Source: an uncultured Paracoccaceae bacterium (GTDB lineage Bacteria; Pseudomonadota; Alphaproteobacteria; Rhodobacterales; Rhodobacteraceae). Taken from it: DNA of 64,000 nucleotides. The notes under the pieces are model-generated. The model was not told the origin of the DNA, made no database searches, and saw only the letters and a list, made by a program, of their open reading frames with translations. The position numbers and the translations under genes are program-made. Below are positions 38,003 through 46,389 of this stretch, piece after piece. Where the stretch lies: NCBI GenBank assembly GCA_947494445.1, contig CANLVD010000001.1, forward strand, positions 1 to 64,000, in the 5' to 3' direction. Position 1 is the stretch's first letter, and every line of letters begins with the position of its first letter.

Positions 38003-38676
38003 AATTCAGCCCCGGCCAGTTCGACCACACCATCGCGCAGCCGCAAAACCCGCGCCGGAACCTCGCGCTTGGCGGATCGGATCAGTGACAGGTCATGGGT
38101 CGCCAGAAGGATCGTCCGGCCCATGCGGTTCAGCTCCACCAGAAGATGAAGCAACCGCTCTCCCATGTCGCGATCGACATTGCCGGTCGGCTCATCGGCC
38201 AGAATGACTTCCGGCGACAGGATCAACGCACGCGCAAGGGCCGCCCTCTGGCGCTCGCCGCCTGACAGTTCCGGCGGAAAGGCACGCTCCCGCCCGCTCA
38301 GCCCGACCCAGGACAGAAGCTCCCTGAGATTGTCCCGTGATGTCGGACCCATCCGCCCTGCAAGTTCAAGTGGTAAAAGCACATTTTCCGCCACGCTCAG
38401 ATGATCAAGGAACTGGCAATCCTGATGCACAACGCCGATGCGCTGGCGCACGAGAGCCACATCATCGCGGCTGAGAGCGACCACATCCTCACCCAGAACG
38501 TGCATCTGCCCGGCACCGGGTCGCAGCGCCAGATAGCAGAGTTTCAGCAATGTCGATTTGCCAGCGCCAGATGCACCGGTCAGAAAATGAAAGCTGCCCG
38601 GCGCCAGATGCAGGGTCACATCGCGCAGGATCTGATGCTGGCCATAGGCAAAACCGGTTTGGGTGAATCGGATCAT
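37999..38676 (-). CDS. ftsE: Cell-division ATP-binding protein FtsE
   Basis: 225 residues. ABC ATPase: Walker A GASGAGKST at 34-42, signature LSGGERQRAALARAL, Walker B VILADEPTGNVD. Partner of FtsX. Divergent from the zinc-ribbon protein gene. Confidence 0.94.
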   Translation of the reverse strand: MIRFTQTGFAYGQHQILRDVTLHLAPGSFHFLTGASGAGKSTLLKLCYLALRPGAGQMHVLGEDVVALSRDDVALVRQRIGVVHQDCQFLDHLSVAENVLLPLELAGRMGPTSRDNLRELLSWVGLSGRERAFPPELSGGERQRAALARALILSPEVILADEPTGNVDRDMGERLLHLLVELNRMGRTILLATHDLSLIRSAKREVPARVLRLRDGVVELAGAEL

Positions 38677-38832
38677 GATGTGGGGATGTTGGGCAACAAG
38701 GTTGAAGGAAGTCGGGCGTCCATGTCCAATCTTGCCATCATTCTGTCAACCTCACCTTGCATGGACTACCCTCATTGGTACAATTCCGCCGCCCGGCATC
38801 CCCCCGGTCGGCGAGCAGCGAACGAGAACAAC

Positions 38833-39615
38833 ATGCGCCTTGTATGCCCCGAATGCGGCGAAACCTACGCGGTCGCCAAAGGTCTTATCCCTGATGAGGG
38901 CCGGGACGTGCAATGTGCAAGTTGCAACCATACGTGGTTCCAGAAGCCGATTGTCGAATCACAGACACCCGAGCCTCCGGCGAACCTGTCTGATCTGGTG
39001 CAACCCGCCGCCAAGTCCGAGGAAGAGGACCGCGAGCGCCTGCGCCGCGCGGTGCGCGAGGAACTGGCCCTGCAGGAAACCGACGCGACCGGTGGCAAGC
39101 CCGGCGGGCCGTCCCGGCTGACACAACCGCCCAAGCCTGCGCCCGTGGAACCCGATGAAGCGGATTTCATGGACAGTCTGCGGTCGCATCTGAAAGAGGC
39201 CGAGAAAGAAGCCAAGGCCGACAAGAGCGCGGCACCGGCCAAATCGTCCCGGCGCAATGTGGCTGAAGCCGCCGCCATGGCAGGCGTTGACACATCGACA
39301 CCCACCAAGGCCGAAGTGTCCGGCGGGGTCCGGCGCATCGGTGAGAAATACGATATTGAAGAACTGAAATCCGATCCGGTGTTCGAGAACAAGCGCCGGG
39401 GCCGCCGTCGGTTGGGTTTCATGACGGCCTGCGTGGCCGCCGGTCTGGCGACACTTGCCTATATCAACGCAGACAGCATCACGGCGCGGTATCCGCAGAC
39501 AGCACCTGCGATGGCCCAATTCACCGGGATTGTGGACATGTCGCGCGTTCAGATCGAAGCCGTGGCCGACAAGGCGCGGGCCCAGATCGGTTCGGTTTCA
39601 CAAACGGAAGAGTGA
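38833..39615 (+). CDS. MJ0042-type zinc-ribbon membrane protein
   Basis: 260 residues. N-terminal zinc ribbon with Cys5, Cys8, Cys28, Cys31 (CPECG and CASC), a long charged middle part (about 50-185), and one membrane helix near 195-215 (GFMTACVAAGLATLAYINA). Function unknown; it is conserved next to ftsE in this group, which hints at an envelope or division role. Start at the ATG before MRLVCPECG; the frame is open far upstream but that part overlaps ftsE. Confidence 0.85.
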   Translation: MRLVCPECGETYAVAKGLIPDEGRDVQCASCNHTWFQKPIVESQTPEPPANLSDLVQPAAKSEEEDRERLRRAVREELALQETDATGGKPGGPSRLTQPPKPAPVEPDEADFMDSLRSHLKEAEKEAKADKSAAPAKSSRRNVAEAAAMAGVDTSTPTKAEVSGGVRRIGEKYDIEELKSDPVFENKRRGRRRLGFMTACVAAGLATLAYINADSITARYPQTAPAMAQFTGIVDMSRVQIEAVADKARAQIGSVSQTEE

Positions 39616-39622
39616 CGCTGCT

Positions 39623-40420
39623 TCAGGCTGCTTTGGACGCCTGAACACTTTTGAGCAGGCCAAACGGACGGGTGGACAATTGTCCTCGCTCGATCTGTGT
39701 CACTCCCGGGTTGATCGGCTGCCAGCCTGCCTCGTCATCCAGCGGCTCCGACGCGATCACGATGCCCTTGCCCTGATGGTTCTCCCGGACAAACAGGCTG
39801 GGTGCAAACCGGTCGGTCGCATAGCGCAGGAACCAAAGATCCTGACCATTCGATACAGCGATCGAGGCACGGATGAAGGGATCCAGCCCCATGCCTCGTG
39901 CGAGGGCCTCAACCCGGCCAATGGCCCGCTCCAACGCGATTTGCGGTGACGTTTCCAATCCTTCGGCAAGTGCCAGGAGAAACAGAAGTTCGGAATCCGT
40001 GGTGCCGGCGCGTGCCGCAAACAGATCCGCAGGCAGCATCGCCTCCAGCCCGCGGCGCATCTGGGAATAATCACCGATTTGCCCGTTGTGCATGAAGCTC
40101 CACCGGCCGTGGGTGAACGGGTGGCAATTCATCCGGTTCACTTGCGTACCGGTGGACGCGCGCACATGGCCAAAGAACAGCCCAGACTGCAGAGTGCGCG
40201 ACAGCGATACCAAATTGCAGTCCGACCATGCGGGCAGGATCTCGCGGTACAGTCCCGGCTCTTTCCGGTCGCCATACCAGGCCAATCCGACACCATCGGC
40301 GTTCATAAGCGTCTTGGCCTTCTGACATTCCAGCGACTGGGCCACCAGCGAGCGGGGCGGATCAAGCAGAAGCTCGGACAGAAAGACCGGCGTGCCGCTG
40401 TAGGCAACCCATCTGCACAT
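39623..40420 (-). CDS. Class II glutamine amidotransferase (YafJ-like)
   Basis: 265 residues. N-terminal Cys2 (MCRWVAYSG) is the Ntn nucleophile; HVRASTGTQVNRMNCHPF and FMHNGQIGDY are typical of the GATase II glutaminase domain. There is no acceptor domain, so the amidation target is unknown. It overlaps the DUF6356 stop at its start by one base. Confidence 0.88.
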   Translation of the reverse strand: MCRWVAYSGTPVFLSELLLDPPRSLVAQSLECQKAKTLMNADGVGLAWYGDRKEPGLYREILPAWSDCNLVSLSRTLQSGLFFGHVRASTGTQVNRMNCHPFTHGRWSFMHNGQIGDYSQMRRGLEAMLPADLFAARAGTTDSELLFLLALAEGLETSPQIALERAIGRVEALARGMGLDPFIRASIAVSNGQDLWFLRYATDRFAPSLFVRENHQGKGIVIASEPLDDEAGWQPINPGVTQIERGQLSTRPFGLLKSVQASKAA

Positions 40421-40629
40421 CAGTGACGGCTCTCGATCTTGTGGGCCAACCGCAGGATGATCCGTCCGGCGGTTTTCTCGAACAGAAAGGGCAGGATCGC
40501 GTGAACCAGAGCAGCAAGTCCGGCCATCAGCAACCAGAAGGCGAAGGTCATGGCGAAGCGGAAATGTTGAAAATAGGTCTCATTGACCGAGGCCGGGTGG
40601 GTCAGAAACAATCGGGCGACATGGTCCAT
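40420..40629 (-). CDS. DUF6356-family small membrane protein
   Basis: 69 residues starting MDHVARLFLTHPASVNETYFQH, with one or two hydrophobic segments (about 24-48). The pattern F-x-x-HPASVNETYFxH matches the uncharacterised DUF6356 family. The ATG at 40629 is preferred over an upstream ATG at 40680. It is translationally coupled to the amidotransferase gene. Confidence 0.78.
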   Translation of the reverse strand: MDHVARLFLTHPASVNETYFQHFRFAMTFAFWLLMAGLAALVHAILPFLFEKTAGRIILRLAHKIESRH

Positions 40630-40730
40630 TGGTGTGCTCCTTCGTGCGGTTTCGCCCAGCATCACAGATGTCCGATGCAAACGGGTCCCAAATTACCAGT
40701 TGATTGAGCGGTTTCTTGGGACTATTTTCC

Positions 40731-41207
40731 ATGTTTATGGAAAATTTCGCGACCTATGATGCACTAGATCGAAAGATACTGGTTATCTTGCAATATGATT
40801 CCACTGTTTCTGTGGATGATCTCTCAACTCGTGTTGGATTGAGCCGCAACGCTGTCTGGCGGCGGGTCAAACGGCTGGAAGAATGCGGTATCCTGAAGTC
40901 CCGGGTCGCCCTGCTTGATCCCGAGGCGCTGGGGCTGGGGCTAACCGTCTTCATCTCGGTCAAGACCGCCAAGCATGATGCGGAATGGGCAGCACAGTTT
41001 TCCAAAACACTGCGCAGCTTCGAGGAGGTTCTGGGCGTCTACCGGACCTCGGGAGAACAGGATTATCTGATCCGGGCTCGCGTGCGCGATGTGGCCGCCT
41101 ATGACCGGCTTTACCAACGGATGATCGCCAAAATCGATCTGGCAGATGTCTCAGCCAGTTTCGTGATGGAAGAACTCAAGGAAACGACAGCGCTGCCGGT
41201 GCCCTGA
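40731..41207 (+). CDS. Lrp/AsnC-family transcriptional regulator
   Basis: 158 residues. N-terminal helix-turn-helix (LSTRVGLSRNAVWRRVKRLEE) and C-terminal RAM ligand-binding domain (LGVYRTSGEQDYLIRARV). Members sense amino acids and act locally or globally. Start at ATG 40731 (or 40737); no strong ribosome site. Divergent from DUF6356, convergent with the DUF4175 gene two bases away. Confidence 0.88.
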   Translation: MFMENFATYDALDRKILVILQYDSTVSVDDLSTRVGLSRNAVWRRVKRLEECGILKSRVALLDPEALGLGLTVFISVKTAKHDAEWAAQFSKTLRSFEEVLGVYRTSGEQDYLIRARVRDVAAYDRLYQRMIAKIDLADVSASFVMEELKETTALPVP

Positions 41208-41209
41208 GG

Positions 41210-43849
41210 CTAGAAGCGGTCGATGAGACGGCGCAGGTAGTCCAGTTCCTCGGGCGCGCGTTGTTGCTCGGACGAGCGCTTGCGGATCTCGTCAAACAGA
41301 TCGCGGGCCCGTGCGAATGGGTCATCTCCATCAGGCAGAAGCCGCTGATCGGACTGGATGTTGCCACGGGGACCGCTTGGCCGCCCAAGGGGATCACGGT
41401 CCAGCCGTCCAACGCCTGAGCCGAACTGCTCTCCGCCCTGACCTTCGCCCTGCTGGGCCTGTTGCTGCATCTCTTCGCCCAGGTTCTGCAACCCGTCGCG
41501 CAACGCATCCAGCGCATCGGCCTGACGGTCGAGCGCGTTGCCAAGATCGCCTTCGTCCAAACGGTCGCGCGCAGCATTCATGTCGTTTTCAGCCTGACCG
41601 AGCGACTCTCGTGCTACACGGCCCTCTTCGGTTGAGGCACCGGGCAACTGTCCGCGCAAATCGTTGAGCAACTGGCGCAGTGCTTCCTGCCGCCGTGCCA
41701 GAGCCCCGGGGGAATTGCCCGCCATGCCCTGCTGACCTTCGGACTGGCCGGGCTGCTGACCCTGACCGGGCTGCGATTGGCCCTGCTGGCCGGGCTGTTG
41801 CCCCGGCTGCTGGCCTTGCTGAGCCTGTTGCCCTTGCTGGCCTTGTTGACCCTGCTGGCCGGGTTGCTGACGGCCCTGCCGGAACTGTTCCTGCAATTCC
41901 TGAAAGCTGTCATCTGCCAGATCCTGCTGCTGGCGCAAGGTGTCCTGCAACTCCTGCATCATCTGCTGACCCTGACCCTGCTGGCCCTGACCGCCCTGCT
42001 GGGCCTGCATCTGCATGTTTTCCATCATCTCCTGCAATTGCTGGAGAAGGGCCAGAGCCTCATCCTGACGGCCCTGTTCGGAAAGCTCCTGTATCCGGTC
42101 GAGCATCTCTTGCAGGATGTTGCCGTCCATCGGCTCGCCTTGCTGGATTTCAGCCTGTTGCTGGGGGTTCTCCAGCGCCTGCTCGGCCAGTTGCTGCATG
42201 TAATCCTGCATTGCCTGACGCAATTCTTCGGTCAGTTGGGCGATTTCCTCATCCGTTGCCCCATCCCTGAGCGCCTCGGCCAGACGGTCCTGCGCGCGAC
42301 GCAACCGTTCCTTTGCATCGGAAAGCGAACCATCTTCGATCAACAACGCCGCTTGCCACAGCATCTCGGCGATGTCTTCGACCTCGGCCTCATCCAAACC
42401 GTCTTCCCGGGCATAGCCAAGCCGCCGGATCGCGGTGCGGATCAGCAAGTAGATGCTCATGTCATCGAAGCTTTGCTCAGGCGCATGAGTGATGGCGCGC
42501 AGGATCTGGTCGATCCGCTCACCGTTTTCGGGCGACCAGAGCAGATCGCGGCGCTGTTCGATCAAGGCCCCGGCCGTCGGATCAAAAAACCGGCGCTGGG
42601 GAAGCACCGCCTGCACAGTGGGGCTGGTTCCGGTCTGACCGACTGCGTCCGTGGCAGTAAGTGTCACCTCAACCGGCAAACCGGCAAGGGGATGCTTCGA
42701 GAAATCCTCGACCAGAGTTTCCTCGAATTCATCCGTGCCGCCTGTGAAAGGCATCGGCAACTCAATCTCAAGCGCTGGACGGGCCACCGGATCGACGGTC
42801 AACCCGTAGCGCCGGTCGACAGATGCCAGATCAAGTGTCACCGACGCCTGCGCATCGGTCACTCCATAGTCGTCGCCTGCGCCAAAGGTCATCTCGGTCG
42901 CACCGGAAACGGCCCGGGTCACCTCTTCGATCAGATCAATCTCAGGCGGGATGTCAGCGATGATCGAAACGGTCCATTCCGCCAGCACCTCTTCCCCGCC
43001 CATGAGCGTTATGGTGCCCGATTGCATGGCCTGAAAGCTGGCATTCTGAATGCCTGCTGCAACTTCGTCAATCGAAGCGATGTCGCCACCAGACAGGGTT
43101 TCCGTCAGATTGAAACTGCCTGCCTCACCATAGGCGCGCAGGGTGACCAGACTGCCGACTGGCACGGCAAGCACTGAGCCGGTCGCATCGGTGTTGAGGT
43201 AGAAAGTCGGCTTCCCGGTGTAGTCAGGCGGATTGATCCAGCCCTCGAAGCTCGGCCCCAACGCAAGCGGCTGTTCGGAGGGCGACGCATCTGTGACAGC
43301 GATGCCGCTTTGCCCAGCCTGACCCGCAAAGATCAGCGCGGCAATCACACCGGTTGCCGTGACCAGCCGCAACCCAAACGGATCCTTGGGGGCCAGAATG
43401 ATCTCAGGCAGACCGGTTTTTGCCGCCTTCGCGCCATCGGCCATTTTTTGCAAGTGACGCGCCCAGAGACCCTGCGTCTGGGGATCCTCGGAGCCGATCG
43501 CAAGCTCATCATTGAGCGCCTGCAGCGGCATGCCCGGAAGGGCACGGTCGATCCGCGCCATGGCCTCGGACCTGCTGGGGGAGACGAAGCGTCTGACCCC
43601 CTGCACCCCGGTCATGAGGGCAGAAATCACGGCCAGTGCCACAAAGCCCCAAGCCAGAACCGGCGACACGGCCTTCAATCCTCCAAAGGCGTAAACCACC
43701 CAAAGAGCGAGCAAAATCGTGACCACCGGCCAGAAGCAGGTCACCAGCCGCTCCACCCACAACGCCATACGCGTGCGCGTGATCCGCCCGGTCAGGGACC
43801 GTTTCGCGGCTTCAATCTGGCGATCCGCATCGCTTTTGAACTGGGTCAC
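41210..43849 (-). CDS. DUF4175 (TIGR02302) membrane protein with Gln/Gly-rich region
   Basis: About 879 residues. Two N-terminal membrane helices (GTG start) and a third near 145-160, then a large periplasmic or cytoplasmic domain, helical Gln-rich segments (about 560-680), a low-complexity PGQQGQQ-type run (about 680-725), and an acidic end with LPDGDDPFARARDLFDEI. The family is specific to alphaproteobacteria; function unknown. I choose GTG at 43849 with GGAG seven bases upstream; ATG at 43879 is possible. It follows lysA directly. Confidence 0.85.
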   Translation of the reverse strand: MTQFKSDADRQIEAAKRSLTGRITRTRMALWVERLVTCFWPVVTILLALWVVYAFGGLKAVSPVLAWGFVALAVISALMTGVQGVRRFVSPSRSEAMARIDRALPGMPLQALNDELAIGSEDPQTQGLWARHLQKMADGAKAAKTGLPEIILAPKDPFGLRLVTATGVIAALIFAGQAGQSGIAVTDASPSEQPLALGPSFEGWINPPDYTGKPTFYLNTDATGSVLAVPVGSLVTLRAYGEAGSFNLTETLSGGDIASIDEVAAGIQNASFQAMQSGTITLMGGEEVLAEWTVSIIADIPPEIDLIEEVTRAVSGATEMTFGAGDDYGVTDAQASVTLDLASVDRRYGLTVDPVARPALEIELPMPFTGGTDEFEETLVEDFSKHPLAGLPVEVTLTATDAVGQTGTSPTVQAVLPQRRFFDPTAGALIEQRRDLLWSPENGERIDQILRAITHAPEQSFDDMSIYLLIRTAIRRLGYAREDGLDEAEVEDIAEMLWQAALLIEDGSLSDAKERLRRAQDRLAEALRDGATDEEIAQLTEELRQAMQDYMQQLAEQALENPQQQAEIQQGEPMDGNILQEMLDRIQELSEQGRQDEALALLQQLQEMMENMQMQAQQGGQGQQGQGQQMMQELQDTLRQQQDLADDSFQELQEQFRQGRQQPGQQGQQGQQGQQAQQGQQPGQQPGQQGQSQPGQGQQPGQSEGQQGMAGNSPGALARRQEALRQLLNDLRGQLPGASTEEGRVARESLGQAENDMNAARDRLDEGDLGNALDRQADALDALRDGLQNLGEEMQQQAQQGEGQGGEQFGSGVGRLDRDPLGRPSGPRGNIQSDQRLLPDGDDPFARARDLFDEIRKRSSEQQRAPEELDYLRRLIDRF

Positions 43850-43885
43850 GTGCTGCTCCGCTTCGCCTGACCCGCGCATTGCAGA

Positions 43886-45154
43886 TCAGCTCATCCAATA
43901 GGGAAGTGTATCGCGTCCGAGCATTTCGTCAAAGGTTGGACGCGGTCTGACAACGGCAAAGTGATCGCCATTCACTAATACTTCCGGAATCATCGGGCGG
44001 GAATTGTACTCGGATGACATAACGGCACCATATGCCCCGGCAGACCGGAATGCGACCAGCTCTCCGGCGGCGACGGGTGGCATGACACGCTCCTTGGCGA
44101 AGGTATCACCCGATTCGCAGACCGGGCCGACCACGTCATATCTGGTCTGTTCCACACCGGGCGCCGGTTCGATCACCGGCACGATGTCATGCCATGCGTC
44201 ATACATGGCGGGCCGGATCAGGTCATTCATCGCCGCGTCCAGGATCAGGAACTGCCGCCCCTCGCCCTGTTTGACATAGATTGTCTCGGCCACCAGAAGG
44301 CCCGCATTTCCGGCAATCAGGCGCCCCGGCTCGATCTCGATCTCGCATCCCAGATCACCAACGGTACGGCGCACGATCTCACCATAGTCGCGCGGCAGGG
44401 GTGGGGCCTGATTGTCGCGCACATAGGGAATGCCCAGACCGCCGCCAAGGTCGATCCGGCGAATGGTGATCCCTTCGCTGCGCAACTGCGCGACCAGATC
44501 GGCGACCAGCTTGTAGGCCGCTTCATAAGGGGCAAGGTCAGTCAATTGGGAGCCTATATGCACGTCGACCCCCACAATCTCGATCCCCGGCATGGCAGCG
44601 GCCTCACGGTAAACCTCTACTGCCCTGGCAATCGGGATGCCGAACTTGTTCTCGGACTTGCCGGTCGCGATCTTGGCATGGGTTTTCGCATCCACATCCG
44701 GGTTCACGCGAATGGTGATCGGCGCGACCTTGCCCAGCGCCTGAGCAACCTTGTCCAGCTGGTAAAGCTCCGGCTCGCTTTCCACGTTGAACTGCCGGAT
44801 GCCGCCTTCCAGTGCCAGTTGCATCTCGTCCCTTGTCTTGCCAACGCCGGAGAACACAATCCGCTCACCCGGAATGCCGGCCGCCTTGGCGCGCATGTAT
44901 TCCCCGCCCGAGACCACATCCATGCCCGCGCCCAGATCTCCCAACAGCTTGATCACGGCCAGGTTCGAGTTGGCCTTCATCGCATAGCAAATCAGGTGAA
45001 CCATGCCGCTCAATGCCTCTTCGAACACCTGATAGTGGCGCGTCAGCGTGGCGGTGGAATAGACATAGAAAGGCGTGCCCACTTCGGCCGCGATATCAGC
45101 CAGCGAGACATCCTCGGCATGCAGCACGCCGTCTTGGTAGTTGAAATGGTCCAT
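43886..45154 (-). CDS. lysA: Diaminopimelate decarboxylase
   Basis: 422 residues. PLP enzyme of the alanine-racemase fold making lysine from meso-DAP. Lys60 in CYAMKANSN binds PLP; GGGLGIPY and PVCESGDTFA (active-site Cys) are typical. Four bases follow the DUF2834 stop. Confidence 0.97.
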   Translation of the reverse strand: MDHFNYQDGVLHAEDVSLADIAAEVGTPFYVYSTATLTRHYQVFEEALSGMVHLICYAMKANSNLAVIKLLGDLGAGMDVVSGGEYMRAKAAGIPGERIVFSGVGKTRDEMQLALEGGIRQFNVESEPELYQLDKVAQALGKVAPITIRVNPDVDAKTHAKIATGKSENKFGIPIARAVEVYREAAAMPGIEIVGVDVHIGSQLTDLAPYEAAYKLVADLVAQLRSEGITIRRIDLGGGLGIPYVRDNQAPPLPRDYGEIVRRTVGDLGCEIEIEPGRLIAGNAGLLVAETIYVKQGEGRQFLILDAAMNDLIRPAMYDAWHDIVPVIEPAPGVEQTRYDVVGPVCESGDTFAKERVMPPVAAGELVAFRSAGAYGAVMSSEYNSRPMIPEVLVNGDHFAVVRPRPTFDEMLGRDTLPYWMS

Positions 45155-45158
45155 AAGG

Positions 45159-45476
45159 TCAGTCGAGCTTCCGGGTGCGCAAAAACAGATAGAGCGGCAA
45201 GCCGCAGGAAACCCCTATACAGAACGTCGCCGGAATCGCAATCAGAGACAGCCTGTCCCGCCGGACCCGCGATTCCACAATGATGAACACGGTCAGCGCC
45301 ACAGCAGCAATCGTCAGGTCATAGGTCAGCCCTGTGGTCGCATCATTCACGTTCCATGCCGCCCCCATGGCCGTCAGCGACCATGTGTTGTCGTTGAACC
45401 AGCGCACGAAATAGAACATCGGCAGGATCGCCCCGATGATGGCGAACGCAAGATAGATGATGCGGGACGTGGACAT
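45159..45476 (-). CDS. DUF2834 membrane protein
   Basis: 105 residues, three membrane helices (about 5-25, 42-62, 75-95). MSTSRIIYLAFAIIGAILPM and the FVRWF segment match DUF2834. Start at ATG 45476; the longer frame enters GC-rich repeat DNA. It sits in the conserved argH-lipoprotein-DUF2834-lysA order. Confidence 0.85.
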   Translation of the reverse strand: MSTSRIIYLAFAIIGAILPMFYFVRWFNDNTWSLTAMGAAWNVNDATTGLTYDLTIAAVALTVFIIVESRVRRDRLSLIAIPATFCIGVSCGLPLYLFLRTRKLD

Positions 45477-45558
45477 GGGCTTCGGCCTCTTGTGGATGAT
45501 CCCGCCACGACATGCGGGCAGGCGCGCCAAAGTCAAGAGAGAGGCATCCACACGGGGC

Positions 45559-45685
45559 CAGCGCCTGCCCGCGGGAAGGCGCTGCACCACTGGTGTTAGT
45601 CACTTTATCCCTGCCAGACCGCCAACACGCCCAATTTCATCCCTGTGGCCAACAAAGCGCCAGCCCGGGGGGCGGGCAGGCGCTG
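45559..45685. repeat. GC-rich 14-bp inverted repeat pair
   Basis: CAGCGCCTGCCCGC (45559-45572) and its exact reverse complement GCGGGCAGGCGCTG (45672-45685), 99 bases apart, in the space between the HEPN-like gene and DUF2834. They are GC-rich and mark the edge of the AT-rich insert. The rest of the 45477-45715 space shows no gene. Confidence 0.6.
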
Positions 45686-45715
45686 CCCGGCGCTGACGCT
45701 TGATTTCGGGCAAAA

Positions 45716-46300
45716 TCACTTGTCCTCTGGTTCGTCCAACTCTCGAATAGTTTGTCGCACTGTGGTCCAGATTTTTCCTGTTTGGTTTCCCGATTTTTCA
45801 AGAAGGATTTTCCAAAACCTATCTGCTTGCTTCCAATCTTCTTCGACTACTTTCGGATCAATGTTTCGTGCCCATGTTCCTCAAAAATAGTCTGATGCAG
45901 GCGGCTCAACCTCATGCAGTTCTACATCGTTTCGAACAAATTCAGGTTTTCCGTGGGCCAAGGTATTTCGAAACCTGTTTAGTTTGAAAATTGTCTGAAA
46001 GGGCTGTTTTCCTTTCTGAAGCTCTATGTCCAACAGACTACAAACAAGCGTGAGTTTTTCCTCGAAACTTGAACGTTCAGGCCACTCCTTCTGAAGCAGC
46101 TCAAATCCAATGGTGTTTAGCCGGGCTTCCAGAGTGAACGCGATGAAAACCAAACAAGCCATCATTTCCATGGCAAGGGACTTTGTATCACCAATAGCTG
46201 CCCGCTCACGCACTATGTTTCGAAAGTAATAGGCTGCGTCTGAGAGGTCTTCGTGGATGTACCTATCAGCGTCCGTGATTACTTCCGTTCTCTTAGCCAT
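45716..46300 (-). pseudogene. HEPN-like protein gene interrupted by in-frame TGA
   Basis: The frame runs 139 codons from ATG 46300 to TGA at 45881-45883, then stays open for 54 more codons with protein-like content (ending TIRELDEPEDK) to a second TGA at 45716-45718. Read through, it would be about 194 residues. RNTLAH at 111-116 fits the R-x4-H motif of HEPN RNases and HEPN-like domains, after helices rich in hydrophobic residues. The DNA is much AT-richer than its neighbours, suggesting transfer. The start overlaps the upstream lipoprotein stop as TAATG. A single change (for example CGA or TGG to TGA) would explain the stop. The short form may still be made. Family assignment is tentative. 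Confidence 0.6.
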
Positions 46301-46389
46301 TATGAGGAAGCGTTAACAACCACCGGCAATGGATCATCCTTCAATCCACACCCAGCCACAATAAGCACTGCAATCAGAACCCACTTCAT
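46300..46389 (-). CDS. 29-residue lipoprotein
   Basis: [14 protein letters not shown] then [15 protein letters not shown]. Lys-rich start, hydrophobic core and the lipobox VAGC with Cys14; the mature lipopeptide is only 16 residues. The ATG overlaps the argH stop (ATGA), and its TAA overlaps the next ATG. Similar mini-lipoproteins follow argH in other Rhodobacteraceae. Role unknown. Confidence 0.82.
   Translation of the reverse strand: MKWVLIAVLIVAGCGLKDDPLPVVVNASS

Noticed and set aside
41777-43177. Long open frame on the plus strand (over 460 codons), Leu-rich
   Set aside because: It is the mirror of the Gln/Gly-rich DUF4175 gene; the Leu runs come from CTG repeats and there is no ribosome site.
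45881-45883. Selenocysteine codon as explanation of the in-frame TGA
   Set aside because: No selenoprotein-like context (no Cys-rich redox motif) and no clear stem-loop after the TGA by eye; a point mutation is simpler.
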